A DNA stretch of 64,000 bases from Balanoglossus misakiensis (lineage: Eukaryota; Hemichordata), in NCBI GenBank assembly GCA_040954595.2, contig CM082576.2, positions 3,410,001 to 3,474,000 of the forward strand. The letters run 5' to 3'. The notes under the pieces are model-generated. The model worked only from the letters and a program-made list of their open reading frames with translations, did no database searches and was not told the DNA's origin. Shown here in pieces: positions 25,701 through 40,700 of this stretch (the stretch's first letter is position 1; every line of letters begins with the position of its first letter). A program made the position numbers and the translations under genes.

Positions 25701-28700
25701 ATTGTCTGCGAGATTCACTCGACAGACACGGTTACATTATCCAAGTTTCTTTCCCCTCCCGGCAAACTGGTGTGTCATCTTTTGTAGGCAATCGCAGTGC
25801 CAATTGCTGAATTCTAGCGTCCACAATACCGAGCGTCTTGCATCTTCTCGCTTCAGGTTAATGAAAGGGATGTGTAAAGCAGAATTGAGAATCCTGGAAC
25901 ACTACCATTTTAATGTTGCTCACTGTTATCTGCTCAAGAAGGAGAAAATGATTAATTTTCACCTTTTAAATGGAAAGTTGTGGCATACTGAACAAGCTGA
26001 CCTGATCATTCCGACTGACTTCCTGGTAATACTCGAGTTCTGACTCAACACACCTCATTAGGGATGAGTCAATGACTTCTGATGTCTTTGTTAAATGTAG
26101 ACATTTCAAATTTGATACTGTGTCCCCTGCGCATGATTATCAATTTCAGCTTCTTGCAAATTTTGGCGCCCCGGCTGTTTACTCAAGGTAATGTGAATAA
26201 AAATATCATCTGAAGTAAGTCCTGCCTGACTCTACGTACTCACAGTGCAAAGTTGCAACACCTCCTCTTATTGCCTTGTTTAACCTGTGACGCCCTTATT
26301 ACCCTCCCCCTCCCCAATAACATAGTACCCATGGAATACCCCCATTAAGCTGTACAGCCAGCACATCACATCTTGCGGACTCCCACCAATTCCAATTCAA
26401 CACCATACATGTATATCTACCGCCAAATCACAATGAGCTTTGTGACTGCACAGTAGATATCCTTGAACCACTTATCTCAATGTTCTCCTCTGTTATCTGG
26501 ATTGAAATAATGACAGGGGTTAATCCTTTCATCTGCTAATTTGTCTGCAAATTAACTGCGGTCTCGCTAAACAGTACATTATCCCGATAACCTAATGGCC
26601 GGAATTTCCTCCCCGTACTTTGTGAACTGTGTACTGTCATAGAGTGGATTTAAAAACAGTTACCAAACACACAGGGCTGTGTAGAAAAGAATACCGACTT
26701 TTCCTTTGTCAGTTGCTAGGTGCGCAAACGCTGCAGCAGTTCAGACTGTGTCATTGTTCTGTGGTGTCAATTACGTGATTTTAACAAAATACAAGAATTT
26801 CAAATTTATGATATTTTACCTGTATTGGGAGATTGTCTGTGATTGCAGAGATTTTTACATTTGCATTCACGATTGATCGAGATTTCCGAGTCGTGGGTAA
26901 ATCAGCTGGAATAGCATCCTTCAAGACAATTTGGGTTGAGTCACTGACAGAGAGCAATGTGTTTCGATTCATGGCTGCTAGCACTGTCAGAAAACGGTGA
27001 CGCCATCGTAATCATCTCTCCTACTCGCTGGGAGTCAACATGTGGTGCATTCAAGTTGAGTGCATCGCAGTCTTCGTGTCAAGGCTCTGTGTATGCCGTC
27101 ATCTGCACAATTGGATCGTGAGGAAGAGAACTGTGGGGTTCGAAAAAAATAGGAATTCTTCACTCTTGTTTATAATTATGTGCGCATTTCTAAAGATATA
27201 ACTTTTTGATATCTATAAAACGCGATTCTTCGGGCAGCATCGCGAAACATTTCTAAGGGTGCTCGGTGCAGACGAATATAAAAAGTTTGCAGAAGAATAT
27301 CACAATATAAAAGTTTTCGTCAAATTCCCGTTTCGTCCCACCCAGGACGAATGTACGTATCGATAACGCCCGCGTACTACTTTGGGCGTGGCCGTTGCCA
27401 TGGAAGCACTTTTCTGAGCTGCCCATCAACTTTAATAAGAGAGTGGCGCATCCGTGAACAGTAGTAACAGGATTCAAAGTACGAAGGTATCCCTGTTGGT
27501 TATTCTGCGCCCCATGGAAATTGCAGGGCACGTTTCTGAAGCCATAACCAACTATGGATTAATAAAGAAGTATCCGATTCCTTAATTATAGGATCGGGTA
27601 TCAATCCTTTACCGATCGGGTTGATTTGCAGTTGTCGAATTTTGCTTGCTGAACAGATTGATTAATTGCATTGGCTGTCGTAGTACTTAAAAATCGATAC
27701 CTTATACCTCGATAATTAATGAGTACACATTAATAAAAATGTTTGCTCCTCAACATCTTTATTGTGAGATCCTATCGTATGATATTTCATTTTTGTACCC
27801 CAAGTCTTTCCGTGAATTGTGGGGCTTTCGTCATCCTGTCCGACTTCGGCGCTGAACTCTCTCCCTTCTCCTTTCTTGACAAAACCGCATCATCACGTCC
27901 GCCGCGTTTCCCGTCCTCAGCCTTCTCGACTTTCCCATGGGGAACAGTAGTAACATTCTCACGTGTTCGGTCGCCCTGTGCTTCCAGAGAATGCATCTGG
28001 CATTACAGGGAAATTCGAGGAATGCTACCAATCTCTATTTACAGTTGTTGTATTTTGCCGCGCGGTATAGGCTTTCACTTGGCGCGAAACTTCCCTTCAA
28101 AATTCATCGGAATACATATAGATTTTCATCGTGTGTGATATAAAGTTGCACAGGCGAGACGGTGAACGATCCTCGTCGTTTTTTCTTTGTGATACCGTAT
28201 ACTACAGGAAATAAAGAAGAGTGTATGCTTGTTGAGGTGCGTACCCTGAGGGTTACAGCTGTTCCCTGCCAAACTGAAATATCGCTGCCGTCGTTCGCCC
28301 CCCCCCCCCCTCCTCCCACCCTGTGATCTGTGGGGAGAATACCGTTTTTAGATGGGTAAAAACGCCGCCTTGCTTTTGCAAAAAATAGAAACCGGCGCAC
28401 ATCTTACCAACGCAGCTGTGCTTTCTCCCTTCGAACGCTGTATTAGAGCCTTTATAGACCCGGGGAAAAGCCACCGTAGACGTCTCCCCTCGGGGAATAC
28501 AAGCGCATCGAATGGAGAATGTAATCCCCCACCTCTGGCAAATACTATGACTGGAAAATGCAGTCTACCCACTCTCCGCCGAAGCGAACTCGAGTTTCAA
28601 AGGACCTGAGCTCTGAGGCGACGGTAATTCGATCTCCAGCCCTGCAATGAATTTTCTGGTGGTGACGTATACGGTTACATTCCAGACACTCAGCACCGGG

Positions 28701-31700
28701 GTTCTCCGTGGCGCTTCGTTAATGGCACTTCTTCTCCTGTTCCTAATTACCCCGCCCCGAATGCGGGCTAGTGCGGTGCCCCCGGGCGTGTCCCCCGGGG
28801 GATTGAACCGACAGAGGGGGAAAATGCCCCGCTTACGGTCCCCCCCCCCCCTCGTCTGATTTTGATAACTGGATGCAGACCCGGTTCCAGTTACGTTTTA
28901 ATTACCCTAGTCATCGCATGCATCGATCAGGTTACCGCCCGAGAACGTCAAATGACGTGAAAAACGTCCATCCCAGGGAAAACAGATTGTTCGCATCGGA
29001 TATCACGAACCGAGACATAACTTATCTCGGGTTACTCGCATGCAGGCAGAGGTCGCCCCGTTTTGTTTAGACGGACGTGCCGTTCGAAAACGGGTGCATC
29101 TAGATTTCTTTCAGCGGTGTCAGCCATGCGAGAAAAATTATGGAGTTCCGAAATTCCGCGCCGGGCCCGTCATCTTCTTTCTTAAACGAAATCTCGTAAT
29201 ATAGAGCATTCAGGTTTTACTATTATGGTCGCAAGAGCCCAAAACTTGACCTATTTGACCTCCCGTATTCTTCAATGGTTGAAACGGATGTTGTTTCACA
29301 AGGGCGTTGCCGCCTTCTATATTTAGTGTTTGGAAGACTGGTCGTCCATATCCGAACATATAACTTAATATTTGTTTAAAATTGTTCTTTTATATATTTC
29401 TTCTAAATATCGACGATTTAGAATTCGTCAGCCCCATGAAACAGGTATATACGTATATGCTAACTCGTGTAACATAAATAAATAAGGGCCAATAGATGCT
29501 GTGATTCAAGTTGTAATAGCGTCTGTAACTGGAATATCCTCATGCATTCGATCAAATATATTCAGTTGGCTACAAGCACAGTAATCTTTATTTTCATCGA
29601 ATATCGTATATATATCAAATAGAATCGCAACATTCGTATCGGTTCGTCGGCCTCGGTATATACCGATAACCGGGCATAATCAAATATGTACATTTTGCCC
29701 GTTGATGAAAAACACGGCCGACTTAATTTCCTTTCGAATATTGGATTCGCGTCACGAATTCCCGCAACATTTAATGGGCTCCGAGCCTCTCCCATGAAAA
29801 GGTAAAGTTTAATGATGGCGATGGAAACGAGATATATTACAGCCTTGCTTTCGATCGAAGTGACAGAACGGTCTGACGAATGCAAAAATGCACGTGTCCC
29901 AGTTTTTTGATAAATTGAAGAGTTGTGCAGAGGTACATTCTTGTGTGTTTTGTTTATCCCTGCGTAATATATCTGAGACTAACGAGCGTTGCGGTGTTTG
30001 ATTGACTTGGGGCCAGTGGGAGAAACCGCACGCGCTCGCATGCACATATATGCATGCACTCACCTGTGCAACTATATTCCCGCACTGAGTACATGACTTG
30101 TACAGAAAGGCAGTTCAAGTACTGCGTTTAATGGTGCTTTTCTGTCTGATTAAGCCCGGGACGCCGCGTATAATTGGAAACGACTCAAAGGTAGCGGCGT
30201 TTCCAAGCAGTTCTCCGTCATCGCATCACTTGAACGACGAAACATTCGGACGTTGCCAGACGACACTGCCGAGAAAACTTAATGTCTGAGCGTCTCCTTT
30301 TCTATAACCCCTGCTCTCGACAGTGACACGCTGAAGTGATGTGCGGATGCTGGGTGCTTTTTTATCAGCGACTATTTGCTTGCAGCTCTTTTATATGTAG
30401 TCCGGGTTTCCTAGCAGGGGATGAAGTCGATGCAACCATGGCGCTGCATACTGAATTGTCAGAACCTGGGTCTGATTTTTTTTACGTCCGTTAGCGGCCG
30501 ACCGATGATGGATCACTCTTCCCTGTCATAAAAGGTGCCTGATCCCGTAACAGTCACCACGCCAACTGATTGTGATTTGCGAATTATGACATTTAAACCG
30601 GCCGTATCACTTGCGGGTTTTTCCCCCATGTTGGCGAGACTGAGTGGCTGGCATCGAACGACGGATGAGCTTGTGCAGTCGTATTTTTGGCTTCTTTTGC
30701 CAGCATCTCGCGTTATTACCGCCCATAAAAGAAAGGGGTTCGTAATGGATTTTTCATAAGAATTGTTTATCCGTGTCCCGGGGCCTTTCTTTCTTGTTCA
30801 TTGTCGTAATACCCTATAGCTTTTGTCCAACTTTTACTTGGTTCTTTCCGAAGCAGGCTTGCCAGTGGCATTTGCGTTCTGCACTCCATCTTATTTTTTC
30901 CTGTGTGCTTGCTTTGCATTCCGTTTCAGTGTACTTCTTTAATAGATCGGCGAGTCTCTTTCTTCCCATAGATTGTCGCCGCCTCAAGCCACACAATCAA
31001 TTCGCATATTGAACTTTTAATATCTACGCTATTTCCGTTGACGAAATGAATTTTCGCATTACTCATATTTCGGATGTGGCCATTTATGCAGAGGGGGATT
31101 CTGGCGATAGCAGAATGTCGGATGAGGCGAACAAAAATATTCCCGTCTTCCGATTGGAAACAGTCTGGCCGTTCATGTTCACCTTTGGGCGATCAATAGC
31201 GGTGTCAACAGCTGCGCCGTACGTTCTGTAACCTGGTCACAGCGAATGCAGGTGAACGTTATGGAGAAGGGAAGGGGTAAATGAATCGTCACTGACTGGC
31301 GGCCATGTCGCAAGTCTTTGAGATACGATATTTTGACTATTTGGTATTCACCCCCCCCCCCCCCGAGCGTCCGACGCTTCCTTTGGACGGGGCCTTTTCG
31401 GTAGGAGAAACTCCTGCAGTAGTTGTTTGATTCCCTCAATAAAGGCTGCACCGTACTTTAAAACGAACAAAGTTGGGAAGAAAATGTTACTGTTTGCTCC
31501 TTGAAGGACCTGGCCGTGTGCGTCAGTTGCCTTTCAGCAGAATTCTAGCCCTGGGGCAGTAACTCATTTTAGCATATGTTCCATTTATTCAAAGGGGACA
31601 TTGTTAAGTACCGGTTGAAAACATGTCTTGCATGCAGATATAGTAGTTTACGTGTAACGAGCTGAGGTCGCCTCGGTCTTGTGTCTCGCAAACGTGTTCA

Positions 31701-34700
31701 CTCTCTTCTCAGACACCATCGGTTGCCATGGCGATTGTTTTTTCTCAAGGGGGAGGGTCTATTCAACATCCCAGAGGGGAGACTTTACCCAGACCGACCT
31801 AGCCAGTCAGTGTGGATCGGACGATGGGCTAAACCCAGGCTATAGGGGTAAACCGTGCCTAATGTTTAGTTTCACGTCTGCTGACGGCTTCGTTCGAAGT
31901 TGTTGATTAATCCGTTTTCAATCTGATATGTTGATTTGAAGAATAGCCTCTATATATGTAGCATGGGGGCACTACATATATGCGCATGAATGCAGGGAAA
32001 CGAGACGTTTTTTTATTTACGAGATCTGGTACGCGCATCGTGCGTAACTGTGATCTTTCGCTATTCGATCATTTCGACGAGGCTGTAAGGCATTGACATG
32101 ACTATGGATCGCTGAGCCCTGTGTTTCCATTTCCGTTCCTCTGTCACATAGATCAATGAGCTTCGGCCGGGCCTGTTTCATTTTATGAGTAGCCTCAAAC
32201 ACAAAGGCGTGCGGCCTGTCTCTTTTTAGTGCACCGATGTTGGCAATCAGTCTGTAGGCTAGGTTGTTAGCGCGATGAAAGATGTCCCTCTTTGCGGACA
32301 GCCCGGGGCATTTCCAGAATAGATAGTCGGAATATTAAAGTGTACAGCCGAGTGGCGGACGTGTATTTCCTTTACCTGTGTTCCCCCTCCAGCTGTCGGT
32401 GCTGCGAAATTCTAATTAAAGCTGCATTCTAGAAGGGTGGCGTAGAGTGAAAATGACAATCTTATACGATCTATCACTTCTGAAACTAGTGTCGTATACT
32501 GCTCGCCCGCCAGTTTATACTTAACTTTGACCACCCACCCCCATCCGAAAACAGTTTTCTTTTCGCGCATTTCGAAGTTGACAGGTGGCAACTAAGGTGT
32601 GTTTTACCGAAGTTCCAATAATGCGATAATGTACAAACACTTGTTTTAATAAATGTTTCATAAATGCAAAATTGTGTGGCCGTGGGTATATCGACACATC
32701 ACGTGGTATTTTCCACTTTTGGGATGTCAACAAGTTTGATCAATTACCGGAAAACCCTCGCACTATTATTTCTGACCCACCGACGGCTGAATCCGTACCG
32801 AAGGAAATAAATTGCTCGGCGGCTGTGTTCTTTTTTACCCTGGCCGTTCCGCCGCGCCACCACGCATTCATCAGCCGAGAGTTTCAGTGGCAACACTGCC
32901 TCCGGTGGGGTGTGACGTCACTGGAATGATGAGCGTGATAGTGTTGGTGACGTAGTTATGTTTAGTATGCGGGGCACGTATTGCCCATATCACAAGGGGA
33001 CCCATTACTGTCAGCCAGTGTAGGTTCCGACAACAAATATCCCATGACATCTTTGCCGCATTTTTTACTGTCTTTCTGTTGTTGTTTTTTACGCCCAGAG
33101 TACACCACATAAAAGAGTGTTGCCAAGACGACTGGTGACTGTGATTTAGTCATTTTATATTAGGCTGCATCAGTGTGTTTGTGTACCGTTCCTTTTGCAG
33201 CCCTTTGCAGTATCGCGGATTTAGGGTTTATACAAACGTTAAATAGGCGAATTGTTCATTTAGACAGTTGACTATATACATGTACACACCACACTATACT
33301 ATGTTTATCACAAGCGATGGGTTTAACTGTACTAGTGTACCTTCGTATCATAAATATTAATGCGAATAAATCTTCAGTGCGTACGCCATATATAGCACTG
33401 TTATGTCAAATGTAAGCTTATAAAAAACTTTTTTTATATGTCTGTGTGATTTTGGAGCGATATGAACCATGGCCGCGATACGATACGTCACTGAGCAACC
33501 ATTAACATGTCACGCGGTGGATAACGGTTCGGCTATCTCAGCGGCTCTTTTATATCTGCCCTTCCGCCATCGCCATGGCAACCGAGAAATCCCCTTTGAG
33601 CTAGTCAGCAAAAAGATGGCTTCCTATCTAGACGAGATGTTTGCTCTCCCGCCTTCAATCTCGGGCCCTGTTTTAATCGTCTCGTTCGTCAGTTTTATAG
33701 TGCCTTTCGCAACCAGTAAAATACGACAGCGTGAAAGGGGACTTTGAACTGATAGAACATCGGTCAACATCTGGGAAATTTTCCCCGAGTGTTGCCTCTT
33801 CTGTCGCCAGAAAAAAAAACATTGTATTGACGTCGGATATTTGTAATGCTTTCGGCTCGGTTTGTCATCCGATATATCTTCTCCATAATTTTCAAAGGGG
33901 TGAAATTGAAGCTGCCCTGTTTTGACCACTTCCCCTGTGCTATCAAGTTTCTGTGTATAATTAGGAAACCGTGATGCGATTGTGAAGGCTATTGCGGTGT
34001 GTTTTACTGGCACGTATATACAGTGCGCATTCCTCTCACTGCACGTGAGTGAACTAGGAATGCGAAAACACGATCCCACTTAAGTCGTCGGTGCATGTCA
34101 TTACGCATGCCCAGTGGCCGTGCTTGCCTTAGTCTCGGTTACCCAGACGCCTTTGCTCTTCCGATGCTCTCCAGAAAGAGGGTCTGGGGAAATGCTATTG
34201 AAAGCTTTGTAAAACAAAATGGCCGATGTCAGGATTTTGATCATCGCCTGATTGGCTGAGCTGTCAGTATGACCCGGGTCACTGACTCTCGACAATGTGT
34301 GATTTTTTGTCGTATCTTCATATCAAGAGACCGGTACTTGTTGGTTGATGCGAAAGGCAAAAGGCGTCCTCTGTTAGCATTGTTGGAGAAATTATATGAA
34401 ATATCTTTGGGAGACGATTGTCGAAACTATTGCAGTGACCCGGGTCATACTGACAGCTCAGCCAATCAGGCGATGATCAAAATCCTGACATCGGCCATTT
34501 TGTTTTACAAAGCTTTCAATAGCATTTCCCCAGACCCTTTTTCTGGAGAGCATCGGAAGAGCAAAGGCGTCTGGGTAACCGAGACTATGCTTGCCTGTGA
34601 AAGATTTTTGCTGAAGCGAAGTCGTGCAGGCATATCCTCACACGGTCAGTAACTGTGATAGAGCAGCTGGTTGTGATCTGCGCTTCCGTACGAATAACAA

Positions 34701-37700
34701 CGCGTCACCAGGCATACAAGAGAAAAGGTACAGTGCTGACTGTGACTCACGGATATTATGAATTTCTGGGCAGTTCCTCGTATCCATTAGGAATGTCCCT
34801 GCCGCTCAGAATGCATCGACAACATTGTTATTTGTGTGATCTGCCGAGAACACCATGGGCTATACTACATGACTTTTCCGAACCCGTCTGCCGTGGCTGT
34901 GTGAATTATGAGGGACCCGATCGCATCGAGTTGGTCATCGAGGCAGCGCGTCAGATGAAACGAGCCCATGGTTTCCAGGACGCTAAACCGTTTCACAAAG
35001 CCCCACCGCCGCCTCACGGACCACCCGGCCACGGGCACCACGGCCCGCCGCCGCAGAGTTTACCTCCCCGTAACGTAAGTGTGCACGAAGGCAGCAGTCA
35101 GATGGAGAACAGTCCCCGGCCACCTCTAGCGCCGCACATCGGGCCTCACGTCGATCGCTACCCAATACACGACAGGTCACGTTCTCTTCACGAGTACGCA
35201 CCCCAACATCAGCGACTAGTGGCCAACGGACCGGGTAATTTCCACGGGGAGGAAGTGTCCGAAGGTAATCGGCGAAGCCCCGCGATGGTCAGGGGAAACC
35301 CTCATCCGCCAGGCGTCCCGATTCACGTGAGTAACAACACGGCGGCTATTCCGCCAGCCCCGCGGCCGGCACTTGGGCCACCACCGCCAACATCGACGGC
35401 AAGCAATGCGAATTCTACGAACAACAACAAGCGACCATTGCCAGATCGTGACCGCGAGTCGGACCGCGAGAGAGACGACGACAGCTCGAATAACAGCGAT
35501 ACAGATCGTCGTCTTGGTGAGGACACGTACAGTCAAAGGCCCGCACTGGTTAGACAAACATTAGCGTCGCTTTCCAACTGCACACCTTTTGAAATTCGTT
35601 TCAAAAAGGACCACTCTTTAGTTGGTCGTGTGTTTTCGTTCGACGCGAGCTCTAAACCAGGTCTGGACTATGAGCTGAAGTTGTTCATTGAGTACCCGCT
35701 CGGCTCCAACAGCGTCTACTCGAGTGCATCAGGTGTTGCGAAACAGATGTACCAAGATTGCATGAAAGACTTTGGCAAGGGATTGTCGTCCGGTTTCAAA
35801 TATCTCGAGTACGAAAAGAAACACGGAAGTGGCGACTGGCGTATACTTGGAGATTTGTTGCCCGAAGCGGTGAGGTTTTTCAAGGAAACCGTCAATCCAG
35901 AAATGCTACCTCAGCCGTACATCGACGCAAGCTACCCGATGTTGCCGAGCGCGGTGCCGACCACCATCGCACGACATATCCCGAAAGTGAAGAAACGAAA
36001 GTCGTCGCCCGGGCCCGAAGGTGACGGCGGCGGCAAACTCAGCGACGAGCAGCACCAGCGCCAGCAGTGGATCCAAAGCCAGGCCGAAGCACTCAAGCTA
36101 ACCATGGCGTCGACGGGCTATTCTGGGAATTCCGGACCACCAAGTTCATCGGTGTCACCGGTCAGTAACCCCACTTCTGGCACCCCGCCGGAGACAGCGA
36201 GTACAACCCAAGGGGGCGGACCTTCACCGATGGCGGCCCTGATGTCAGTCACAGACAACCTGGTCACCCCGATATCGCCCGGCAAAGGCCACGACTCTGT
36301 GCTGGGACACATGTCTAACATCGGCCATACCCACATCAATCCCCCCTCCCCGAGCACCGCCCACAGAAGAGCCCTGTACCGCAGCAAAGAGCTCGGGATC
36401 ATGCAGAGTGCAGCCGACGCCAGCATCAGCTCGAACTCCAACAATTTACCCGATTCCTCAGTTTCTAATAACAGCGTACTCAAGTGCACCATATGCCACG
36501 AGCGTTTGGAAGACACACACTTTGTTCAGTGCCCATCTGTTCCATCTCACAAGTTCTGCTTCCCTTGCTCGCGTGATAGCATAAAGAAACAAGGCACTGC
36601 AGGGGAGGTGTACTGCCCGAGTGGACAAAAGTGTCCCCTCGTTGGCACCAACACGCCGTGGGCATTCATGCAGGGGGAGATTGCAACAATCCTGGGTGAC
36701 CATGAGGTAAAGGTTAAGAAAGAACGAGAGGTTTAAGTCTTCAGATTTTGTTGACACGAAAATTATTTGATTACGCCATAATTCTGTGCACGTGATTTGA
36801 AGTTTTCTGTTCAGATGAAGTGATTTGGGGAGTGGGACTGGGGGGGGGGGGGAGGGTGCGCAACCATCTTGGTTGCCCTGCAGTGTTGTTAGTATTCCCT
36901 GCAGATGGTCAGACAGCAGTTTCTTGTCTAAAGTGTGTACTTTACATCGGCTGTTTTGCTCCATTACGTCTTATTGTAGTTGCTGGCTAACCAGGGGCGG
37001 ACACACTAAGCTTCACCATTCATTGCCTTTGGGCATTGCCGCCTCACCCGAAATCCCCAAACATAGAAGACGAAAAAAGCAGAAAGGGAGAAAGAAAACG
37101 TGAGAAAAGAACTCCCTGTCGCAAGAGTAGTCATTGAAGACTGGTGAAACGTAATCCTGTAATCAGAGAAGCCAGTCTTGCAAAACACAAGGTTCTCTTT
37201 CTATAGATAGGTTCCAATCGGCCGCCAGAGTGGGAAAGGCACATTTCACAAAGCTTGATTCAGCAACCGGCGTTGTCCCGATCGTATTACTTGTTAGAAT
37301 GTAATCACATAGATTCCAAACAAAAACTGCGAGTAACCAGATAACGCTGTCCGCTTGTTTCTAGATGAGCCAAGTTTTCCAGGTGAAATTAACCTGCTAT
37401 GGGGAAAAAAAGTACAGTTTTCATGTGAATCTGCATCAGTGGGCTTTGTGCTTTTATGGGGGAGGGGCAGCTTCCTGTTAAATATTTTATATCCCTGAAC
37501 TCAGACATGGCTGGCACATCAATCTAAAATGTGCAGATATGCCATGCTAATTCCTATCTTTCTCATTCTTATTTAAGTGATTATGTCTGTTCGTTATTAG
37601 TGTCCTGTCAGTGGTAGGCAGGTAGTCGTTTACCTATGGCATACTCGGCATTATGGGTATCGGTTGCCTTGTTAGTGTTGTGTGTCAGCGTCTTGATAAA

Positions 37701-40700
37701 CGATATCGCTGTCGCCATTAATCATTCCCCAGTGTTATTAAATCAGATTGAGCAGGGAGCTATGATGTCATCGGCGGAATCTGTGTCGTCTGGTCTTCTG
37801 TCTAACGAGTCCAACCCCCCTTCTCTCGGAATGTAGTAGTCTCGTTGCTCATATCAGCTGCAGACATATTTTTCATTCCTGGTGGGTCTTACGCGGTTAT
37901 TCTGAGCTGTATTGTGTCCAGTAAAGCCCCACGTCTTCAATGAATGAAAGTTACACATGTGGATTTAAGCATCGACAGCCTGGGGCGGTCCCTGGCTGGA
38001 GCGTGGAACGTCGGAGCTGGGCTGCCCCGGCTGGCCTTGGCTTCTTTTCAGTGGCTTTAGTGCCTGTGTGCACTGGCTGTTGTTATGTTAAAAGGAGTGC
38101 AGAGGCTACCTGGCATTAAATCAATAGAGGATTGGTGTTTTTTCCTGTTTGTGACATTTATTCTTTCCACCCCTTGCACAAATCTGTGCCACTCTCACAT
38201 ATTTCACCTTCCCTCATAAATGTCAACGAGAATGTCCGTAACCTGCGGGCAGTTCCCGCACTGGCTCTTGGACACAGAAAGCTCATTATTAATTTCGGCT
38301 TTCTTGTGAAATCCACCAAAATATAATGTGAATGTTTTTTACTCAAAGAAACCTTTTTTTCCCCGAAACTTTGTAAAGTCAACAAGAAAGAAACCGTTTA
38401 ACTTTAAATGCCATGAGTTTTTAAAAATATTGTGTACCTACTATGTGTCATTTTTAATGAGACAGACATATCAAATGTCCCAAAGTATAATGTATGGCTT
38501 TTTGTGTATTTTCCACACTTTACAGATACTGCCAATGTTACTGTATTCTACATGACCTTATATAGACTGTTATTTTCTTCTTAATGTGCAACGGTTGAAA
38601 CCTAATACTCTGTTATAAACTTGAAAAGGATGTAGGAAGCCTCCCTTTTTTTGCTTTGGCGAACTGTCTCTCAGCCATCTAAAATTAGATTTTATGGAAC
38701 GGAAGAGGACAATTTACGTGATTGTTCATCTGTTGAAAACCAAACCGTGACTGATAGGTATTCTCTGAGAAGGACGGGGCTCCGCTTGTCCCCAGATGCA
38801 GTGAAGGGGAATGCTTGGTAACAGGCAGGCCCTCGCTGCTGGCACAATGGACGATGTCAGGTCGCGAAAGGGGGGTAAGCTGGAGGTCAAACGAAAAACT
38901 GCCAGTAGCTGTGACACTGATCCGGTACACCACTGTCTACTGTAAGACGATAAGGCAGTGCGTAAACTCAACAGTACATTTGGAGGCCCATGAGTGCGTC
39001 ATTCGTAGACAGACCCGCTTATTTTAGAGGGTTATAAGCTGATACCCACACAAAAGTCAAGTGTGTTTTTGTTTTTTCACAAGCCTTCCTTTCTAGTTCT
39101 GTGCACATTTCTGTCATAGTCGGAATACTTTTATCCATTGTTAGTTTTGACGCTCTGTCAGTTTCAGGACAACTGTGTTAACTTTTTAGGTACAAATTTT
39201 GTCAAGTTTTTTGAAGAAGAAAACTCAAAAATGTATAGATGTTGTTAATCTAGCCGGGCCGATAGCATTACCAGATTCCCATTTATCATTGTTACCATGT
39301 CGATGTTTTACAGATGTGAGAATTTTATCTTAACTGTGAAATAAATGATTGCTTCAACCTATTGCCTGGTACTAGTATTTTGCATATTTTCCACATCGTA
39401 AGCATTCACTTTTGGCGGCCTACATCCATTCCTTTTGTGACCCCTTTCTTTCCCCACAACAAATTAAAACTTTCTGCACGTTTTGAAAAAGCCGTTTTCT
39501 GGAGGTGGGTGTGGATTCTCAGTTGTCTTGATGATTCTTGTTTAATATTTCGTCCAAAAAGGTAATTCCACACACATAAAAAACTGCACCTCTTCCACTG
39601 GCAAAATTCAAAAACAGAAAACTTATTTTCACAATCTTGGGCTTTGCTGATGCTTTGCCATTGTCAAGATAATCCGAATGACGTTCTGGCTGATAACATG
39701 CGGCACTTTTCAACTTGTTGTGCAGGTACACAGGTAAAAACAAGCGATCGATCAATGAAAATTTCAAACCCTTTTAGATTCCCACAAGGTCCGTACACAA
39801 TAGGGAATCTATCCACAGGAAATCTGAAATTGAATTTCACATGTTCGGATACGCTATTTTAAATCAATTGCAGATACTGTGCTATTCAGCTGACAGCCTT
39901 TCTTTCCCAAAATCAATTTGTGGTGTGTTTGTGTGTGTGTGTTTTTTTTGAGGGCCCCTGGGCAATCAAGATAGCGATTGGAGCGCTATAAATGATCATT
40001 ATTTTCCCTCTCACTGACAGGGCTGTGTTGTGTGCAGTGACGAAGTAGGGTTTCTCTAATGAATGAGTTGTCATGGCGACCACATCGTCTTTGATGATGA
40101 TGATGGCCGCGGCAGTCGAGGCGGTGGTTCTGCGGGCAAAGTGGGAGATTAAAAGGAAAATGGCCACACCCCCGGTGCAATTGATAAGACGCTGAATCAA
40201 TCCTTAATGTCAAAGGTGGATTAAAACTGTTCAAGAAGAGCCACCCTCCCTTATACGGTTACCGTTGCAGTTTGTGGATGATTTTATACGATTTAGTCAC
40301 TGCCAAAAATCAGTGTATAGCCCAAGGAAGCAAAAAACAACCCAACAAAACAGTTTATCATACAAATTATTTCAGGCCAGTTGACTTTGTAGCAAATATG
40401 AGCAGGTAATGTCCATTCACACTGGTTTTTCCAAAAGTTGAAAAGCAAGTCAGACCAGGTGGCATATTTTTCTTAACTAATGAATCTGTGGTGAAATTTA
40501 AATGCCAGAAGTACAAATGCATGAATACACAATATCGGATATTCGTGTCAAAAATTTGATGTCAGAAAATAGCCAAAGGTGTACAAAAATCATGATTGTT
40601 AATGATCTTTGCTGTATCACAAATGTTTGTATATCATCGCCATGGTTACTCCAGTGCCTTTAATTTATTCTGCTAATCTCAGCTACATCCGTATAATTCT

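Noticed and set aside
27743-28138. 131-codon open frame in the CpG-rich part of the TALPID3 intron
   Set aside because: Lack of stops is expected from higher GC; no recognisable domain.
33469-33747. 92-codon open frame with good start context (ACCATGG) upstream of IRF2BP
   Set aside because: No family match and the start overlaps general CATGG motifs; at most an upstream frame in a long IRF2BP 5' transcript.
34269-34652. 127-codon open frame before IRF2BP and its minus-strand twin at 34101-34295
   Set aside because: Both are translations of the two arms of the fold-back transposon, which explains their near-identical sequence.
35216-35557. Antisense open frames within IRF2BP, also at 36118-36516 and 36458-36964
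   Set aside because: Shadows of the GC-rich IRF2BP coding sequence in other frames, with biased composition and no family match.
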